In this document: positions 7,305 to 12,538 of the stretch, piece by piece | How the letters are laid out: the number at the start of each line of letters is the position of its first letter | Numbering within the stretch: the stretch's first letter is position 1 | Source: UBA3210 sp963648895 | Lineage (GTDB): Bacteria > Bacillota_I > Bacilli_A > RFN20 > CAG-449 | Direction of reading: 5' to 3' | Length of the DNA stretch: 16,611 nucleotides | NCBI GenBank assembly: GCA_963648895.1 | Contig: CAVJGK010000019.1 | Location: 1 to 16,611, forward strand | Translations under genes and position numbers: made by a program | Notes under the pieces: model-generated | Database searches by the model: none | The model's input: the letters and a program-made list of their open reading frames with translations, nothing else | What the model was told of the DNA's origin: nothing

Positions 7305-7949
7305 ATGAAGAAAGAATTAAGAGAAAAAAGAAAAAAATTAGATGAGGATTACTTTTCTTGTTTAGTAGAAGTCATCAAATATATTAGAACTTTAAATTTA
7401 TCTAAATACGCATTTTATTCTTTAAGAGATAAAGCGATTGAAGAAATTTATGAAGGCCAAATGAATGATGTTAAACCAGAAAAGATTTTTAAACATGGTC
7501 TAGAACCATATTTTGAAAAAAAAGCTAATGGCTTACCAAGAAAAACTATTTTAGAAAGTACATTGACATTCTTATTTGTTTTCTTTGCCCTTTTTAGTAT
7601 TCTTTTATTATTTGTTTATATATTAAGATTCTTTTTGAAAACTGATTTATTTTATTCTGAAGGTATTTATTTGCATGTTTCTCCAGTTAATTTAAGAAAT
7701 ATGTCTTTATATGGCTTTGGTGGATCAATTATTGCTTCTTTAGTTCAAAGAGTAGAAAAGAAAGAAAAATTAATTCAAATAATTGGTATTTGTATTGTGG
7801 CAATAGTCTTTATTGTTACATTGACTTTACTTGATCAAAAAACTCGAATAATTAATTTAAATGTTATATTGTTCTTAGGAATATTTATCGCGATTAGTAT
7901 TATATCCTATTTTGCGAATGAATATATTACTAAGAAAGCAATGAAATAA
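7305..7949 (+). CDS. HAAS/DUF1129-like membrane protein
   Basis: A 214-residue protein. The N-terminal 75 residues form a charged helical domain (DEDYFSCLVEVIKYIRTLNLS, then DKAIEEIYEGQMNDVKPEKIF) that resembles the HAAS-type helical domain of DUF1048, DUF1129 and DUF1700 proteins. In those families the small domain often sits before membrane spans and is thought to bind a partner or regulator. Hydrophobic segments follow at about 84-111, 158-176 and 186-204, with a possible short one at 134-148. The tail is short and basic. The weak ribosome site AAGG and the nearby yebC terminator mean its transcription source is unclear: either read-through or an undetected promoter. Family placement rests on pattern and length, not on an alignment. 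Confidence 0.78.
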   Translation: MKKELREKRKKLDEDYFSCLVEVIKYIRTLNLSKYAFYSLRDKAIEEIYEGQMNDVKPEKIFKHGLEPYFEKKANGLPRKTILESTLTFLFVFFALFSILLLFVYILRFFLKTDLFYSEGIYLHVSPVNLRNMSLYGFGGSIIASLVQRVEKKEKLIQIIGICIVAIVFIVTLTLLDQKTRIINLNVILFLGIFIAISIISYFANEYITKKAMK

Positions 7950-7951
7950 TT

Positions 7952-7974
7952 AGACCTATAAGGTCTTTTTATTT
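7952..7974 (+). terminator. Terminator before the A-B-A' cassette
   Basis: AGACCT (7952-7957), loop ATA, AGGTCT (7961-7966), then TTTTATTTT. The stem is only 6 base pairs, so some read-through into the cassette is likely, especially as the 26 bases left before the next start show no promoter of their own. Confidence 0.65.
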
Positions 7975-8000
7975 TACAATTTATTAAAGGAGTTCCTTAT

Positions 8001-8351
8001 ATGAAAAAATATGATTTAGAAGAGTTTCTTGATGTGGGTTGGTACTCAGAAGCAACCTTATACTATAAAGGTTATACATATTGGTGTGAATCATGGTATG
8101 GTGAACAAAAAGATAAACCATTTCACTTTTTTGTTTATAAATATCGCTCGGTTATATGTAAAAATGATCAAGGTGAAATTTATACAAAAAGATTAGTTGT
8201 GAATCATGATGTTGTTGATTATAGCACAATATTTGAAATGTATAGTGAGGATAAGGAAGAGATCAAAGAAACATTTTTCTCAGCTAAAATATTTGAAGGT
8301 AAATCTTTTTGGGAAGCAGAGAAAGATATAGAATGGTATGATGAAGTTTAA
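8001..8351 (+). CDS. 116-residue cassette protein A (paralogue of 8768-9118), possible immunity protein
   Basis: A small soluble acidic protein without signal peptide or membrane span. It is rich in aromatic residues (many Trp, Tyr and Phe): GWYSEATLYYKGYTYWCE at residues 13-30, a basic-aromatic strand HFFVYKYRSVICKN at 42-55, and a C-terminal FEGKSFWEAEKDIEWYDE at 98-115. The second copy at 8768-9118 is identical at 81 of 116 positions with no gaps. Sequences of this look, ending GKSFWEvEk, are familiar to me as small hypothetical proteins near phage or toxin modules, but I cannot name a family. The ribosome site AAAGGAGTT lies about 10 bases before ATG, in the same context as the second copy, so the duplication included the leader. 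Inference: immunity or chaperone-like partner of the 134-residue protein that follows. Confidence 0.85.
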   Translation: MKKYDLEEFLDVGWYSEATLYYKGYTYWCESWYGEQKDKPFHFFVYKYRSVICKNDQGEIYTKRLVVNHDVVDYSTIFEMYSEDKEEIKETFFSAKIFEGKSFWEAEKDIEWYDEV

Positions 8352-8360
8352 TAATGTTTC

Positions 8361-8369
8361 GGGGGGGTG
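8361..8369 (+). promoter_or_regulatory. Seven-G ribosome binding site of the 134-residue gene
   Basis: GGGGGGGTG lies 7 bases before the ATG at 8377. It can pair with the anti-Shine-Dalgarno tail through GGGGGUG-type pairing. A run of seven G is exceptional in this AT-rich window, and runs like this can change length on replication; the change would alter spacing and strength of the site. An in-frame TGA at 8368-8370 rules out an upstream extension of the gene. Confidence 0.7.
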
Positions 8370-8376
8370 AATTACC

Positions 8377-8781
8377 ATGTGTTCTAGAGGCGCAGTAGCT
8401 AAATATGGCTACACAACCACTGATGATTACGAAACGGTGGCTATAACAGAAAGTGGAGTAAAAATACTTGTTGGAAAAAATGGGAAGCATTCATTGCCAG
8501 AGATTTCGAATACACCTAATTCTATTTATGCAAAAATGAAGGATGATGGTGTAACACTACATGAAATGAGATTCTTTGGGGATGATTGTATGCCTACAAT
8601 TGAACTTGCATATCATCCTGAACCTAATTTGAATAATGGAGATAGGCAAGAAGACATTGTACATTTCCATTTATTTGATGGATTGAAAAGATTAGATGCA
8701 GTTAGGATATCAGATTGTATTGAAATTAAAGAACAATATGAAAAATATTTAAAGGAGTTTAACTTATATGATAAATGCTAA
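8377..8781 (+). CDS. 134-residue cassette protein B, possible toxin-module-derived protein
   Basis: Not recognised with certainty. It is a soluble protein with no signal peptide. It opens MCSRGAVAKYGY, then a strand-rich part (VAITESGVKILVGKNGKHSL, 21-40), then NTPNSIYAKMKDDGVTLHEM (45-64), RFFGDD (65-70), AYHPEP (78-83), and DIVHFHLFDG (93-102). The order NSIY, R-F-F-G, then an H-x-H near the end resembles the C-terminal segments of some polymorphic toxins and phage MuF-type proteins, where His residues end a small domain. I cannot show catalysis. The stop overlaps the start of the second paralogue by 14 bases, a sign of coupled translation. The G-rich ribosome site before it is unlike others here. 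GC content, about 33%, is not strikingly different from its neighbours. Confidence 0.82.
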   Translation: MCSRGAVAKYGYTTTDDYETVAITESGVKILVGKNGKHSLPEISNTPNSIYAKMKDDGVTLHEMRFFGDDCMPTIELAYHPEPNLNNGDRQEDIVHFHLFDGLKRLDAVRISDCIEIKEQYEKYLKEFNLYDKC

Positions 8782-9118
8782 TTTAGAACAATTTTTAGAT
8801 ACTGGTTGGTTTTCAGAAGCAACATTATATTATAAAGGATACACATATTGGTGCGAAGGAACATATAACTATAATAGAGATAAACCATTTCATTTTTTTG
8901 TTTACAAATATCGTTCGGTTATATGTAAAAATAGTAAAGGTGAAATTTTTACAAAAAGAATGATAAAAGATCACGATGTTGTTGATTATAGTACAATAAT
9001 GGATATATATGTGGAAAGTGAAGAGGAAGCTAGAGAAATATTTTTTTCTTCAAAATTATTTGAAGGTAAATCTTTTTGGGAAGTAGAAAAAGATCTAGCT
9101 TGGTATGATGAAGATTAG
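8768..9118 (+). CDS. 116-residue cassette protein A' (paralogue of 8001-8351), possible immunity protein
   Basis: Same length as the first copy and aligned end to end without gaps. The most conserved blocks are residues 16-30 (SEATLYYKGYTYWCE), 38-55 (the DKPFHFFVYKYRSV block), 69-77 (HDVVDYSTI) and 98-109 (FEGKSFWEvEKD). The copies differ most at 1-5, 31-37, 65-68 and 78-91, which would be the parts that set partner specificity if these are immunity proteins. It begins inside the end of the 134-residue gene (14-base overlap), with AAAGGAGTT at 8751-8759 as ribosome site. It ends in TAG, one of only two TAG stops seen in the window. No strong terminator follows, only an AT-only hairpin near 9190-9212. 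Confidence 0.85.
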   Translation: MINANLEQFLDTGWFSEATLYYKGYTYWCEGTYNYNRDKPFHFFVYKYRSVICKNSKGEIFTKRMIKDHDVVDYSTIMDIYVESEEEAREIFFSSKLFEGKSFWEVEKDLAWYDED

Positions 9119-9221
9119 TCTTAAATAAGTTTATTTATTACTAATAAAATTTATATTTACTTATATGAGTGGAAGCTACCATGCCAATTAATTAAAAATT
9201 TTAATATTTTTTAAAAAGTAT

Positions 9222-9253
9222 TTGAAATGTTGTTGCCACTAATATATTATAAT
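9222..9253 (+). promoter_or_regulatory. Promoter of the rplM-rpsI operon
   Basis: TTGAAA (9222-9227), 17-base spacer, TATTAT (9245-9250); an overlapping perfect TATAAT at 9248-9253 offers an alternative -10. Transcription would start near 9257-9260, just at the point where a more GC-rich leader begins. The rest of 9119-9221 is AT-rich with no gene seen. Confidence 0.65.
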
Positions 9254-9256
9254 ATA

Positions 9257-9300
9257 CGGCACTAATTCGCCAATTGTAGTCCCGGTAAGACAACAAGCTT
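9257..9300 (+). promoter_or_regulatory. Probable ribosomal protein L13 leader (autoregulatory RNA)
   Basis: The bases between promoter and ribosome site are far more GC-rich than the spacer around them. They fold into a hairpin: TTGTAGTC (9274-9281) pairs with GACAACAA (9289-9296), with one A-A mismatch and a CCGGTAA loop. A smaller GGC/GCC pairing lies before it (9258-9260 with 9269-9271). Leaders bound by L13 are known before rplM-rpsI operons in Firmicutes, so position and size fit. I assign it by place and fold, not by a covariance-model score. Confidence 0.55.
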
Positions 9301-9317
9301 TAGGAGGAATTATTATT

Positions 9318-9758
9318 ATGCAACGTCAAACAACAATTGCAAAAGCCCAAGAAATCGAACGTAAATGGTACGTCGTTGATGCAACAAATATACCTTTAGG
9401 TAGATTAGCATCATTTATCGCAAAACGTTTAACTGGTAAAAATAAACCTATTTATACACCAAACGTTGATTGCGGTGATTATATTATCGTCATTAATGCT
9501 GACAAAGTCGCTTTATCAGGTGACGCAGACCACAAGAAGAACTACTACAATGTTTCTCAATATTTAGGTGGTTTAAGAACACGTTCTTCAGGTGTTATGA
9601 GAAAAGAATACCCAGAAGAAATGATCGAAAGAGCTGTATGGGGTATGCTTCCAAAAGGACGCTTAGGCAGACAAATTTATGGTAAATTATTTGTTTATGC
9701 TGGTAGTGAACATTTACACGAAGCACAAAAACCAGAAAGTCTTGAAGTAAAATTCTAG
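9318..9758 (+). CDS. rplM: 50S ribosomal protein L13
   Basis: Large-subunit protein that binds 23S rRNA early in assembly. It has 146 residues, the usual size. Family sequence is plain throughout: RKWYVVDATNIPLGRLAS near residues 15-32, then YTPNVDCGDYIIVINADKV, the YNVSQYLGGLRTRSSG region, and WGMLPKGRLGRQIYGKLFVY near 108-127. AGGAGG at 9303-9308 precedes the start by 9 bases. It is the first gene of the conserved rplM-rpsI pair, and a probable autoregulatory leader lies directly upstream. Its TAG stop is inside the GGAGG used by rpsI. Confidence 0.98.
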   Translation: MQRQTTIAKAQEIERKWYVVDATNIPLGRLASFIAKRLTGKNKPIYTPNVDCGDYIIVINADKVALSGDADHKKNYYNVSQYLGGLRTRSSGVMRKEYPEEMIERAVWGMLPKGRLGRQIYGKLFVYAGSEHLHEAQKPESLEVKF

Positions 9759-9770
9759 GAGGAAAGAAAT

Positions 9771-10175
9771 ATGGCAAAGAAAGTAGAAAAAGTACAATAC
9801 TACGGAACAGGTCGTAGAAAATCTTCAGTCGCTAGAGTTTACTTAACAGAAGGTACTGGTAAGATCATTGTTAATGGCAAAGATGTTAATGAATATATGC
9901 CATTTGCTACATTAGTAATGGATTTAAAACAACCATTAACATTAACAGATACACAAGACAAATTCGATATCAACGCAACAGTTACAGGCGGTGGTTTCAC
10001 AGGCCAAACAGGTGCAATCAGATTAGGAATTACTCGTGCATTAATGGCAGTTTCTGCAGATTTCAGAAAACCTTTAAAGGTTGCTGGAATGGTCACAAGA
10101 GATCCACGTGCTAAAGAAAGAAAGAAGTACGGTTTAAAAGCTGCAAGAAGAGCACCACAATTCTCAAAACGTTAA
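9771..10175 (+). CDS. rpsI: 30S ribosomal protein S9
   Basis: Small-subunit head protein whose C-terminal tail reaches the P-site tRNA. It has 134 residues, the usual length. The N-terminal GTGRRKSSVARVYL (residues 12-25) is the family signature. The C-terminal part PRAKERKKYGLKAARRAPQF ends in the conserved basic tail SKR. The ribosome site GGAGG (9758-9762) overlaps the rplM stop, so translation of the two is coupled and the L13:S9 ratio is kept. A strong terminator follows. Confidence 0.98.
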   Translation: MAKKVEKVQYYGTGRRKSSVARVYLTEGTGKIIVNGKDVNEYMPFATLVMDLKQPLTLTDTQDKFDINATVTGGGFTGQTGAIRLGITRALMAVSADFRKPLKVAGMVTRDPRAKERKKYGLKAARRAPQFSKR

Positions 10176-10203
10176 TTTATATATTATCTTTTATGGGAGA
10201 ATC

Positions 10204-10235
10204 AAGATCCAACATTTGTTGGGTCTTTTTTTTAT
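10204..10235 (+). terminator. Terminator of the rplM-rpsI operon
   Basis: AAGATCCAACA (10204-10214) pairs with TGTTGGGTCTT (10217-10227), with one G-U pair, followed by a long T-run. The loop is small, so the top pair or pairs probably open. Confidence 0.88.
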
Positions 10236-10257
10236 TTTAAAATTTATTTTAAAGGTG

Positions 10258-10428
10258 TATAATATATTTAAAGGAATTATTAGTACTTTATAAATTTGAT
10301 TATTGAGTATCTTTACTTATTTAATTTGCTCCTTTATATAGTAATTATTTATTAATTGTGGTAAGTAAAAGATATGTTATTGTCCTCCTTTCTGAAAAAA
10401 GCCATCTTTTTAATTAGAGATGGCTTTT
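10258..10428 (+). ncRNA. Candidate small regulatory RNA with anti-Shine-Dalgarno motifs
   Basis: A 548-base stretch without protein genes separates rpsI from the RNase J gene. Within it, a perfect TATAAT (10258-10263, weak -35) and a strong terminator (10397-10428) frame about 160 bases with no reading frame. The RNA can form an imperfect stem: TATCTTTACTTA (10308-10319) with TAAGTAAAAGATA (10362-10374), one bulged A, topped by TTAAT/ATTAA (10321-10325 with 10351-10355). CTCCTTT occurs twice, once in the apical loop (10329-10335) and once between stem and terminator in TCCTCCTTTCT (10383-10393). The second matches the anti-Shine-Dalgarno tail of 16S rRNA and is complementary to AGAAAGGAGG sites. 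This is the build of C-rich small RNAs that mask ribosome sites. A 6S-like RNA is an alternative. The minus strand has no start codon behind its AGGAGG, so a gene on that side is unlikely. Confidence 0.5.
10395..10428. terminator. Strong hairpin terminator, usable on both strands
   Basis: AAAAGCCATCT (10397-10407) pairs perfectly with AGATGGCTTTT (10418-10428) around a 10-base loop. It ends in a short T-run on the plus strand and gives GGCTTTTTT on the minus strand. On the plus strand it would end the small RNA candidate; on the minus strand it would back up the tRNA-His terminator. Confidence 0.75.
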
Positions 10429-10474
10429 AAAGTGCGATAGTTCATATTTATATCGTATTGTATTTATTAAGACA

Positions 10475-10503
10475 CAAAAAAACCTAATACCGAAGTATTA
10501 GGT
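10475..10503 (-). terminator. Terminator of the tRNA-His gene, UUCG loop
   Basis: Read on the minus strand: ACCTAATAC, TTCG, GTATTAGGT, then a run of seven T. This is a perfect 9-base-pair stem closed by C-G around a UUCG tetraloop, an especially stable loop. It starts 15 bases past the tRNA 3' end. Confidence 0.9.
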
Positions 10504-10517
10504 CAATAATTTAACAA

Positions 10518-10594
10518 TGGGGCGAATAATCAGAATCGAACTGACGCATGTCTGGTTCACAGCCAGATGTGTTAACCACTTCACCATATTCGCC
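10518..10594 (-). tRNA. tRNA-His (anticodon GTG)
   Basis: The minus strand folds as a full cloverleaf. The acceptor stem is GCGAATA with TATTCGC, with the extra G(-1) opposite C73 that marks histidine tRNAs and is read by HisRS. The D arm has a GTG/CAC stem. The anticodon stem TCTGG/CCAGA holds loop CTGTGAA with anticodon GTG. The variable loop is CATGC and the T arm has loop TTCGATT. The 3' CCA is encoded in the DNA (10520-10518). It is a single tRNA gene with its own promoter and terminator, placed against the direction of its neighbours. The plus-strand reading frame across it is not a gene. Confidence 0.96.
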
Positions 10595-10607
10595 ATGTGC
10601 GTCTATA

Positions 10608-10636
10608 ATTGTAAAGGTTATCGATTAGTTTGTAAA
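10608..10636 (-). promoter_or_regulatory. Promoter of tRNA-His
   Basis: On the minus strand TTTACA (10636-10631), a 17-base spacer, and TACAAT (10613-10608): five of six consensus bases in each box. The predicted start is near 10600, a few bases before the tRNA 5' end. Confidence 0.8.
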
Positions 10637-10683
10637 GAAAAATATTTAAATAATGATTTTTTCTTTTATAAAATAGCACTTTA

Positions 10684-10692
10684 TGATATACT
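10684..10692 (+). promoter_or_regulatory. Extended -10 promoter of the RNase J-like gene
   Basis: TGATATACT gives TGn plus TATACT, the same form as the yebC promoter, again without a good -35. Transcription would start near 10698, just before AAGGAG at 10709-10714. Confidence 0.55.
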
Positions 10693-10723
10693 AAAGTTGC
10701 TCAAATTAAGGAGATAATAATAC

Positions 10724-12409
10724 ATGGCAGACAAAATTAAAGTATTTGCTCTGGGTGGACTTGATGAACGTGGTAAGAATTTGTATGTTGTAGAAGTCAA
10801 TGATGATATATTTGTTTTTGACTGCGGACTTTCTTATCCACATAAATCTATTCCAGGCGTTGACGCGATTATTCCAAATTGCGCTTATTTATATCAAAAT
10901 AAAAAAAGAATTAAAGCTTATATTATTTCACATGCACATGATGATAATATGGGAGCTTTACCTTATGTTTATATGGAAGCACCTGCTCCAGTAGTTACTT
11001 CCCCATTTACCGCGCGTAAAATTGAATTATACACAAAAAGATTAGGATTAAAAGTTAATTATAAATTTGATTATGTTCTTAAATCCGGAGAAAAAGAAAT
11101 TGGAGGAAGAAAATTTATTTTCGCAAGTGTTACTCACTCTATACCTTTTTCCTATGCTTTTTCATTAGTTACAGATCAAGGACAAATTGTTTATACATCT
11201 GATTTCATTATCGATTTTAATAACATTCCTGATGAATTCAAAATGAATACAAAAGAATTATTAAAATCAACTAATTATGAAACTTTATTATTACTTGCAG
11301 ATTCATCTAACGCGAATAGTGTTGGTTATGCAACTCCAAGATATATGTTAACTCCTCATATTCATGATTTATTTGAAATGAGTAAGGGAAGAATCTTTAT
11401 TGCATGTTATGGTCAAAACGTTATGCATATTAATGAAATTATGTCGTTATGTGCGAAAAATAATAAAACAGTTATCTTCGCTAAATCCAGTGTTGGAGAA
11501 GACTATATTAGATTATATAATGAATTTAAAGATAAAGGATTTGAAAACAAAGTTAAGTTTGAAAAATTTGAAAACATTAACCGTGTCAGCGATAAAGATT
11601 TAGTTGTTTTATTAGTTGGTGAAGGTAGCGAACTTTATTCACAAGTTGTTGATTTTGCCAACGGACATTTTTCTTCAATTTCTTTAAGATTTAATGAAAA
11701 TGATACATTCGTATTAGATTGTCCACCAGTTCCAAATAATGAAACTACTTATGTTGCAAGCATCGATGAGGTTTATAAAACAGGTTGTAATGTCTTAAAA
11801 TTCTCAAGAAAAGATATAGTTACTATGCATCCTTGCCAAGAAGATATTAAGACTGTATTAACATTGTTTAAACCTAAATATTATATGCCTGTTAATGGCC
11901 TTTATTCCAATATGATGGCTAATGCAAAAATAGCTTTAAATATTAACAAAAAGCTTAATTATTCTAACATTTTTGTTCTTGATAACGGCATGTGTGTTAC
12001 AGGTGAAAATGGCACTTTAAAGGTCGATTATAAAAACAAAATTGATACAGGCGATGTCTTAATCGATGGTAGCGATATTGGTAATGTCGGTAATAATGTC
12101 ATTGAAGAAAGAAATAGACTTTCTGGCGATGGAGTTGTCATTATGGGCGTAACTGTTTCAAGCAAGAATAAAACAATTGTCGCTGGACCAGATGTTCAAA
12201 TGAGAGGATTTGTTTTCTTGAAAGATTCAGAAAATATCCTTCACACCATTACAGATTTATTCTTAAATCAAGTTGACATCTATCTTACTGGATATCATGA
12301 TGATACTCCAATTGAAGATAAGATTATCGATCGTATTGCAAGATATATTCGTAAAGAAACAGGAAAAAGCCCTGTAATTATTCCTGCAATTGTTGATTTA
12401 GACAAGTAA
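10724..12409 (+). CDS. rnjB: RNase J2-like protein with degenerate metal site
   Basis: A 561-residue protein with the RNase J layout: metallo-beta-lactamase domain, inserted beta-CASP domain (about 220-345), then the linker and C-terminal domain used for dimerisation (GPDVQMRGFVF near 488-498). RNase J1 and J2 process and degrade RNA in Firmicutes; J2 is nearly inactive alone and supports J1. Here the HxHxDH zinc motif reads H70-A-H72-D-D74-N75, so the last His is Asn, as I recall for J2. HSIPDS has become HSIPFS (138-143), D160 remains, the TGSQGEP loop is lost (VGEGSE at 298-303), the SGH(A/G)S motif is MHPCQ (H369 kept), and PVHGEY is PVNGLY (389-394). It is therefore probably J2-type and a poor nuclease. 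AAGGAG precedes the start; own promoter and terminator. Confidence 0.85.
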   Translation: MADKIKVFALGGLDERGKNLYVVEVNDDIFVFDCGLSYPHKSIPGVDAIIPNCAYLYQNKKRIKAYIISHAHDDNMGALPYVYMEAPAPVVTSPFTARKIELYTKRLGLKVNYKFDYVLKSGEKEIGGRKFIFASVTHSIPFSYAFSLVTDQGQIVYTSDFIIDFNNIPDEFKMNTKELLKSTNYETLLLLADSSNANSVGYATPRYMLTPHIHDLFEMSKGRIFIACYGQNVMHINEIMSLCAKNNKTVIFAKSSVGEDYIRLYNEFKDKGFENKVKFEKFENINRVSDKDLVVLLVGEGSELYSQVVDFANGHFSSISLRFNENDTFVLDCPPVPNNETTYVASIDEVYKTGCNVLKFSRKDIVTMHPCQEDIKTVLTLFKPKYYMPVNGLYSNMMANAKIALNINKKLNYSNIFVLDNGMCVTGENGTLKVDYKNKIDTGDVLIDGSDIGNVGNNVIEERNRLSGDGVVIMGVTVSSKNKTIVAGPDVQMRGFVFLKDSENILHTITDLFLNQVDIYLTGYHDDTPIEDKIIDRIARYIRKETGKSPVIIPAIVDLDK

Positions 12410-12415
12410 CAAATT

Positions 12416-12450
12416 AAGTACATATTCTATAAGAATATAGTACTTTTTTT
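12416..12450 (+). terminator. Terminator after the RNase J-like gene
   Basis: AAGTAC and ATATTCT (12416-12428) pair with AGAATAT and GTACTT (12432-12445) across one bulged A and an ATA loop, followed by a T-run. The stem has 13 base pairs. Confidence 0.85.
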
Positions 12451-12480
12451 ATCTATTTAATGATTTATCTAGATTTTTAT

Positions 12481-12508
12481 TTAACAATTATCATGGATTT
12501 GATATTAT
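12481..12508 (+). promoter_or_regulatory. Promoter of typA
   Basis: TTAACA (12481-12486), 16-base spacer, TATTAT (12503-12508), with TG at 12500-12501 giving an extended -10. The ribosome site AAGGAG at 12522-12527 lies a short way behind. Confidence 0.6.
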
Positions 12509-12538
12509 ATTTAAGGTTTTTTAAGGAGAACATTTGAG

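Noticed and set aside
8354..8398. Short upstream reading frame through the G7 tract that could fuse to the 134-residue gene after slippage
   Set aside because: The frame of the 134-residue gene has TGA at 8368-8370, downstream of the tract, so slippage cannot create a fusion.
8377..8781. Foreign base composition of the 134-residue gene
   Set aside because: Counting gives about 33% GC, not clearly different from the surrounding genes.
9166..9192. Tiny open reading frame MSGSYHAN before rplM
   Set aside because: No ribosome site and only eight codons; lies upstream of the predicted promoter.
9190..9212. AT-only hairpin followed by T-run as terminator of the cassette
   Set aside because: The stem has no G-C pair, so it is too weak to call; such sequences are common by chance in AT-rich DNA.
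10383..10393. Possible 3' end of a 16S rRNA, since the bases match its CCTCCTTTCT tail
   Set aside because: The bases upstream do not match the conserved 16S end, and no rRNA sequence is near; it is treated as a motif in the small RNA candidate.
10320..10393. AAAGGAG and AGAAAGGAGG on the minus strand as ribosome sites of small leftward genes
   Set aside because: No ATG, GTG or TTG follows within a usable distance for either.
10517..10717. Open reading frame of 66 codons on the plus strand
   Set aside because: It crosses the tRNA-His gene, its promoter and the RNase J promoter, and has no family resemblance.
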